Source: Exiguobacterium acetylicum (GTDB lineage: Bacteria; Bacillota; Bacilli; Exiguobacteriales; Exiguobacteriaceae). Taken from it: a stretch of 64,000 bases of DNA. Below the pieces are notes generated by a model. The model searched no databases. It was not told where the DNA came from and saw only the letters and a list, made by a program, of their open reading frames with translations. The DNA is taken from assembly GCF_019890935.1 (NCBI RefSeq), contig NZ_CP082333.1, forward strand, positions 1,452,001-1,516,000, written 5' to 3'. The position numbers and the translations under genes are program-made. Shown here in pieces: positions 59,995-64,000 of the stretch (its first letter is position 1; every line of letters starts with the position of its first letter).

Positions 59995-60855
59995 TCAAAT
60001 GGAAAACAATCTTTTTCCGGACGTCCAGTAGTGACGAATCGCTTCGATGATGACGTCAGGGCGATCCCAGTGTAATAGATGTCCTGTCTCCGGGACGAAA
60101 TGGACCGTCGCTTGCGTCATCTCATGTAATCGGTTCGTCGCCTGCTGACGGATGGGTGCTTGATCCGTCGGTAACGTTGCGACGTACAACTGAATGTCCG
60201 CTGGTGGAACGTCCGGGAGGAAATCAAGAACATCCTCGTGGTGCAGCGCACGTACGATCGCAGCAGCCGTCTCTCCTCGAGCATGCCAGTGGAATCGTCC
60301 TTCCTCCATCCGAAGAAGATCGACTCCGGCTTGATCAAGGGAGGGGGAGCGACGGGCGTTTGGGGCATAAACGGCAATGTCCAAAAATTCGTCCCATGTT
60401 GAAACGGAATCCTCGAAATCTTGTTCATAAAAGGCGACTTCTTCCTCTACAGAACGACCGTAAAGTCGTTTACTATGATAGCCGCCGTCAATCAGGATCG
60501 TGCCGAGCACACGATCCGCATGTTCAATCAAATAATAGAGCGAGAGTACACTGCCCCACGAGTGCGACAAGGCATAGAACCGCTTGATATCAAGGATGTG
60601 TAAGACTTCATCGATCCAGTCCGTAAAGGGTTTCATGCGATAGTGTAGAGGGTCTGAGAAAGCTGGTGTTTTGCCGTGACCGGGTAAATCCATCGCAATC
60701 AGACGGAATTCGTCCGCGAGCGCTTCAGCGATTTCGATGAAGCTGAGACTCGTACTGCCGAGTCCATGGAAGCAGACGATCGTCGGAAGCTGTTCGTTTC
60801 CCCATTCCGTAATATGAACGGATTGTTGCTGACAGGTGATTGTATAACGTTTCAT
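59995..60855 (-). CDS. Alpha/beta hydrolase
   Basis: A 286-residue alpha/beta-fold hydrolase: oxyanion HGLGS (30-34), DLPGHGKTP, nucleophile elbow SHSWGS with Ser 99, and the catalytic His in TGHLLHWDRP near 265. GGAGACGG precedes the ATG. Esterase, C-C hydrolase or haloperoxidase-like activities are all possible. Confidence 0.88.
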   Translation of the reverse strand: MKRYTITCQQQSVHITEWGNEQLPTIVCFHGLGSTSLSFIEIAEALADEFRLIAMDLPGHGKTPAFSDPLHYRMKPFTDWIDEVLHILDIKRFYALSHSWGSVLSLYYLIEHADRVLGTILIDGGYHSKRLYGRSVEEEVAFYEQDFEDSVSTWDEFLDIAVYAPNARRSPSLDQAGVDLLRMEEGRFHWHARGETAAAIVRALHHEDVLDFLPDVPPADIQLYVATLPTDQAPIRQQATNRLHEMTQATVHFVPETGHLLHWDRPDVIIEAIRHYWTSGKRLFSI

Positions 60856-60981
60856 TTGCCGTCTCCTTTTTTTCTTTTACTGTACCATGAGGAGAATGTT
60901 GGGAATTGAAAAATAAGGAAACTTTTTGTAAGGAGTAGCGTAGAGTAAGATGACACGTCATTTACATAGAGGAGAATTCAT

Positions 60982-61071
60982 ATGGAAACCATCATCACGA
61001 TGCTCTTAACAGCCGTTACCTTATATGGACTCGGTGTCCTTGTCACGAAAGTAAAAGAACGCTTGCGTTAA
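60982..61071 (+). CDS. 29-residue single-helix membrane peptide
   Basis: ATG at 60982 with GAGGAG eight bases upstream and TAA at 61069. The product has one hydrophobic helix (ITMLLTAVTLYGLGVLV) and a basic tail TKVKERLR. It lies 27 bases before an ABC-2 permease gene with which it may be co-transcribed. It resembles small membrane proteins that often go unannotated. Confidence 0.6.
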   Translation: METIITMLLTAVTLYGLGVLVTKVKERLR

Positions 61072-61098
61072 TCAAAAATATGTCCGAAGGAGTCCGTC

Positions 61099-61782
61099 AT
61101 GTTTCCAATCGTAAAACAAGAATTCACGAGCAGCTTCAAAAGCATCAAAGCGATTCTATTGATTCTTTTTCTGACGATCACGTCCGTCTTCACAGCATCG
61201 TATTTGACGAGGCATCCGGAACTGCTTGCTGGCGTTAATCAACCGTCTGCCTATACTTCAAGCATTAAGTTCTTCATCCTGTTCTTCGGTTTTCTGTTCG
61301 TGGCTGCGTTATCACATGACATCATCAATCGTGAAATCGAGACGCGGACGATTCGTTTACTGGTCACGAAGACGTCGCGTCTGCGAATCGTTTTGGAGAA
61401 GTTTCTCGGATCATTGTTATTCTGGTGCGCGACGCTTACGATCAATTTCCTGATTGTCTCGCTCTACGCGCAGCAATGGTTCTGGATCGATTATCTGACG
61501 GTTCTGATCGTCATCCTATACATCACCAGTTTCAACATCTTTTTATCTACAATGATTGCGAAGCCTGGTTTGACGATGTTTCTCGGTATATTTCTCGGGA
61601 TTGTCGTCCCGATCATCGGTCTCTGGTCAGCGTTCTCGGAAAAATGGTATCTGGTACCGTTTCAATACATCTTGCCGTACCACGCTGTCATCATGTCTGG
61701 AACATTATTACTGTTACCTGTTTTATGGAGTGGATTGTTTTTGACGATCTCCTATCTCACGTTAAAGCGAAAGGATTTGTAA
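61099..61782 (+). CDS. ABC-2 type transporter permease
   Basis: A 227-residue six-helix permease: FTSSFKSIKAILLILFLTITSVF at the start, SHDIINREIETRTIRLLVTKTSRLRIVLEKFLGS (a typical ABC-2 cytoplasmic loop) in the middle. GAAGGAG precedes the ATG. It is one base from the ATPase gene downstream and forms its partner. Exports an unknown substrate. Confidence 0.85.
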   Translation: MFPIVKQEFTSSFKSIKAILLILFLTITSVFTASYLTRHPELLAGVNQPSAYTSSIKFFILFFGFLFVAALSHDIINREIETRTIRLLVTKTSRLRIVLEKFLGSLLFWCATLTINFLIVSLYAQQWFWIDYLTVLIVILYITSFNIFLSTMIAKPGLTMFLGIFLGIVVPIIGLWSAFSEKWYLVPFQYILPYHAVIMSGTLLLLPVLWSGLFLTISYLTLKRKDL

Positions 61783-61783
61783 C

Positions 61784-62674
61784 ATGAAAGCGATTGAAGT
61801 AAAAGGGTTGAAGAAATCGTTCGGTGCGAAGGAAGTCTTACGAGAGGTGAATTTGACGGTCGAACGAGGAGAAATCTTTGGTTTTTTAGGTCGTAATGGT
61901 GCTGGGAAATCGACGTTCATTCAAATTATGACCGGGATCACACAAGCGACAGGCGGAACTGTCGCACTTCTCGGTGAACCCGCTGATCGACTGGATGCCA
62001 TCAAACAACGGATCGGAGTCATGCCGGATACATCGAATCTGTATCATGATATGACGGCACGTGCGTTTCTTAACTACATGGCAGGATTATCAGGAGTTCG
62101 CATCACGAAGCGAGAAATTGGACGATTGCTTGAACAAGTCGGATTAAGCGGAACGGAGCGACAAAAGATCGGGAGCTTCTCGTTCGGGATGAAGAAAAAA
62201 ATCAGTATCGCACAAGCGCTCACCGGAAATCCGGAATTACTTTTTTTAGATGAACCGACGTCCGGTCTTGATCCAGAATCGGCGATTGAGATCCAGCGAT
62301 TGTTGCTTGCATTAAAAGTGGACGAAAAAACGATCTTCTTGACCTCGCATAACTTGAATGAGATCGAAAAGATGTGTGATCGTGTCGCCATTATGACGGA
62401 GGGAAGAATCGTCCGCTGTGGAACCGTTGCGTCCTTACAAGAAGCAATGAGGCAGGAGATTCAAATCCGTATTCGGACTGTTCCGCGATTAGAGCCATCG
62501 CATCTGCCAGCATACGCTCGACTTTTGTCGCAAACCGATGATTGTACACGGCTTGATTTATCAACGGAAGAGGATATTCCAGAGTTACTCGTCATGCTTG
62601 CGAAACAAGACGTCAAAGTCTACGAGGTGCAGATCGAACGTCAATCATTAGAAGAGATTTTCTTAGCGGTCTGA
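61784..62674 (+). CDS. ABC transporter ATP-binding protein
   Basis: A 296-residue ATPase: Walker A GRNGAGKS (36-43), signature FSFGMKK (132-138), Walker B LLFLDEP (152-157), LTSHN H-loop, and a C-terminal domain of about 75 residues found in drug and antibiotic exporters. It follows its permease directly, and its end overlaps a minus-strand gene by 12 bases. Confidence 0.92.
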   Translation: MKAIEVKGLKKSFGAKEVLREVNLTVERGEIFGFLGRNGAGKSTFIQIMTGITQATGGTVALLGEPADRLDAIKQRIGVMPDTSNLYHDMTARAFLNYMAGLSGVRITKREIGRLLEQVGLSGTERQKIGSFSFGMKKKISIAQALTGNPELLFLDEPTSGLDPESAIEIQRLLLALKVDEKTIFLTSHNLNEIEKMCDRVAIMTEGRIVRCGTVASLQEAMRQEIQIRIRTVPRLEPSHLPAYARLLSQTDDCTRLDLSTEEDIPELLVMLAKQDVKVYEVQIERQSLEEIFLAV

Positions 62675-63274
62675 CCGACTATCCTCTGATTCCGTCTCCG
62701 GAACATCTTCGAGTAAAAGACGACCCCCGTCATTCCACTGACCGTACATCTGATTCCGTTTCGTTTTTTCAATCAACGTCTGCAGACGTTTTTCATAGAG
62801 AACGGGATCCTTGCGTACACTTTGAATCGTATCGATCCGGATGCGTCGATAGAGCTCCGGGAAGTCATTAAACTGTTCATAGACGACCGGGTCTTCTTGT
62901 AGACGTGTCTGGATGGCGTCATCAATGACGAACGCATCAGCGCGCATGTCTGGTAGAACCTGTCGTCCGGACGGTTGCATCAAGCCGAGACGTTCCAAGC
63001 GACGGACTCGTTCCTTGTTCAGTTCGGTCCAGTTGCTGTTCTTTCGACGTGGGGTGAACCGTTGCGCCAGTTCACCGTCTTCGGTCTTCTTTGCAATGCC
63101 ATCAATCCAGCCGAAGCAAAGTGCCTCTTCGACGGCATCGAGATAAAGTAACCCATCTCCGGCTTGTTTTCGACTGAGAATCACCCAGCAGAAGGTCGCG
63201 TGATCTGCGTGGTTCGTCAGCCACTGTCGAAAGCCATCGCGATCGGTAAAGCGTAAGACATTCGTGATTTCCAC
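62663..63274 (-). CDS. YdeI/OmpD-associated family protein
   Basis: A 203-residue soluble protein with the family features FCWVILSRKQAGDGLLYLDAVEEALCFGWIDGIAK and FTPRRKNSNWTELNKERVRRLERLGLM. YdeI-like proteins are linked to stress or bacteriocin tolerance in other bacteria. GGAGGAACG lies upstream of the ATG. Its 3' end overlaps the ABC ATPase gene on the other strand. Confidence 0.85.
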   Translation of the reverse strand: MEITNVLRFTDRDGFRQWLTNHADHATFCWVILSRKQAGDGLLYLDAVEEALCFGWIDGIAKKTEDGELAQRFTPRRKNSNWTELNKERVRRLERLGLMQPSGRQVLPDMRADAFVIDDAIQTRLQEDPVVYEQFNDFPELYRRIRIDTIQSVRKDPVLYEKRLQTLIEKTKRNQMYGQWNDGGRLLLEDVPETESEDSRSDR

Positions 63275-63298
63275 GTTCGTTCCTCCATTTCAGATAGC

Positions 63299-63331
63299 AG
63301 TGCCCCCTTCACGTCACGCGAGGGGGGCACT
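63299..63331 (+). terminator. Terminator-like hairpin, T-tract on plus strand
   Basis: AGTGCCCCC/GGGGGCACT stem then TTTTTT on the plus strand. No plus-strand gene ends just upstream, so its role is unclear; it may insulate the two minus-strand genes. Confidence 0.5.
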
Positions 63332-63338
63332 TTTTTCT

Positions 63339-64000
63339 TTAACGTAACGGGTCATGATGAAAGACACAATTCCGACCACTCTTCTTCGCTTGATAGAGGG
63401 CAGCGTCTGCCTGCTGGATCGTCTGCAGAAAATTATGGGTCTCAGACGGTTGATGCGTTTGGCGGGACACCCCAATCGATAACGTCACTTGCAGCGGTTC
63501 CGTCGCTGATAACTCATACGTCCGTTTGGCACTGGCTTCACAGATTTGTTCCGCGAGTCGACGCGTCTCCGGCAACGAATGCTCCGGCAACAGCATCATG
63601 AACTCTTCACCGCCGAATCGTCCGAGCACACAAGTTGGGGGACAATATGATGCAAGCAAAGAGCTGATTTGCCGTAAAATATGATCGCCGCGGTCATGAC
63701 CGTAAGTATCATTGACCTGTTTGAAATGGTCGACATCGATGATCATGATTGAAAAGTCTGTCTGTTGGGATTTGTACCGTTGGACGGTCTCTTCTAGACG
63801 ACGTCGATTATCAAGCCCTGTCAATGTATCCGTCAAAGCAAGACGCCGATGCATCCGGACTTGATTGAAGTGCCAGCGGACTTGATGCAAGATGCTGTGC
63901 AAGAGGAAACCGGCGCAACCATTCCCGATGAGAAAGATCGTCATCGCTGTCACGTCATTCGGTTGAACATGTTGAACGTATGGTAAACAGAGAATGAGTG
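63339..64000 (-). CDS. GGDEF-domain diguanylate cyclase (5' end cut by window edge)
   Basis: The C-terminal part of a membrane sensor: at least one hydrophobic segment (TIFLIGNGCAGFLLHSIL), then a GGDEF domain with DTLTGLDNRRRLEE, IMIIDVDHFKQVNDTYGHDRGD and active-site GRFGGEEFMMLLPE. The intact GGEEF suggests c-di-GMP synthesis. No RxxD inhibitory site is seen at the usual spacing. The frame is open to the right edge, so more membrane segments are likely upstream. Confidence 0.88.
   Translation of the reverse strand, partial: LILCLPYVQHVQPNDVTAMTIFLIGNGCAGFLLHSILHQVRWHFNQVRMHRRLALTDTLTGLDNRRRLEETVQRYKSQQTDFSIMIIDVDHFKQVNDTYGHDRGDHILRQISSLLASYCPPTCVLGRFGGEEFMMLLPEHSLPETRRLAEQICEASAKRTYELSATEPLQVTLSIGVSRQTHQPSETHNFLQTIQQADAALYQAKKSGRNCVFHHDPLR

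Overview
The window looks like chromosome of a low-to-moderate GC Bacillota bacterium. Strong AGGAGG ribosome sites, frequent TTG/GTG starts, a catabolite (cre-like) site, a T-box leader and many HxlR/MarR/ArsR/GntR regulators all point that way. Gene content and style suggest Exiguobacterium (Bacillales), which is inference from general resemblance, not from a search. I see no rRNA, tRNA, CRISPR array, prophage or transposase gene. Both edges cut a gene: a membrane protein at the left and a GGDEF protein at the right.

Layout. 0-9.4 kb: the end of an ABC-2-like exporter, a TerC protein, an HxlR-controlled MFS/LLM-oxidoreductase operon with a duplicated 43-bp operator, and small envelope genes. 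9.4-13.5 kb: a HEXXH protein, small membrane genes, and a serine hydrolase/MerR pair bracketed by related repeats. 13.5-18.4 kb: a tightly overlapping beta-diglucoside PTS operon (IIC-IIA-IIB, GH4 6-phospho-glucosidase, ChbG-type deacetylase) divergent from its GntR/UTRA regulator, with a cre-like site; this resembles a chitobiose (chb) system. 18.4-23.4 kb: hypothetical, acetyltransferase, lipoprotein and EamA genes.

23.7-41.5 kb is the most unusual region: five head-to-tail paralogues of a very large (about 1070-1240 residue) FtsX/MacB-like permease, all on the minus strand and with no ATPase gene next to them. Their membrane cores are almost identical, while an extracellular segment (about residues 113-395) and a C-terminal extracellular module vary in mosaic fashion. 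One copy carries two C-terminal modules in tandem; another appears to have lost its second module to a frameshift. The intergenic DNA is duplicated too. The array ends next to a 239-bp repeat with terminal inverted repeats, of which a short 89-bp relative lies at 46.6 kb.

41.6-43.8 kb holds a T-box leader in front of an MFS exporter and a RimJ/RimL-type acetyltransferase. This could be a tRNA-charging-responsive resistance operon. 43.9-48.5 kb: ArsR-controlled aldehyde dehydrogenase/SDR genes, with matching operators before both units, and a MarR-controlled MFS pump with a clear sigma-A promoter. 48.5-60.9 kb: envelope and secreted proteins, a decayed gene, a K+ channel, and a dense set of redox/electrophile-stress genes (LysR, quinol monooxygenase-like ABM, two DJ-1/PfpI proteins, LtrA, HxlR, NAD(P)H quinone reductase, SDR, MarR). 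Shared motifs link several of these regulators to probable targets. 60.9-64 kb: a 29-residue membrane peptide gene, an ABC-2 transporter pair, a YdeI-like protein and a diguanylate cyclase.
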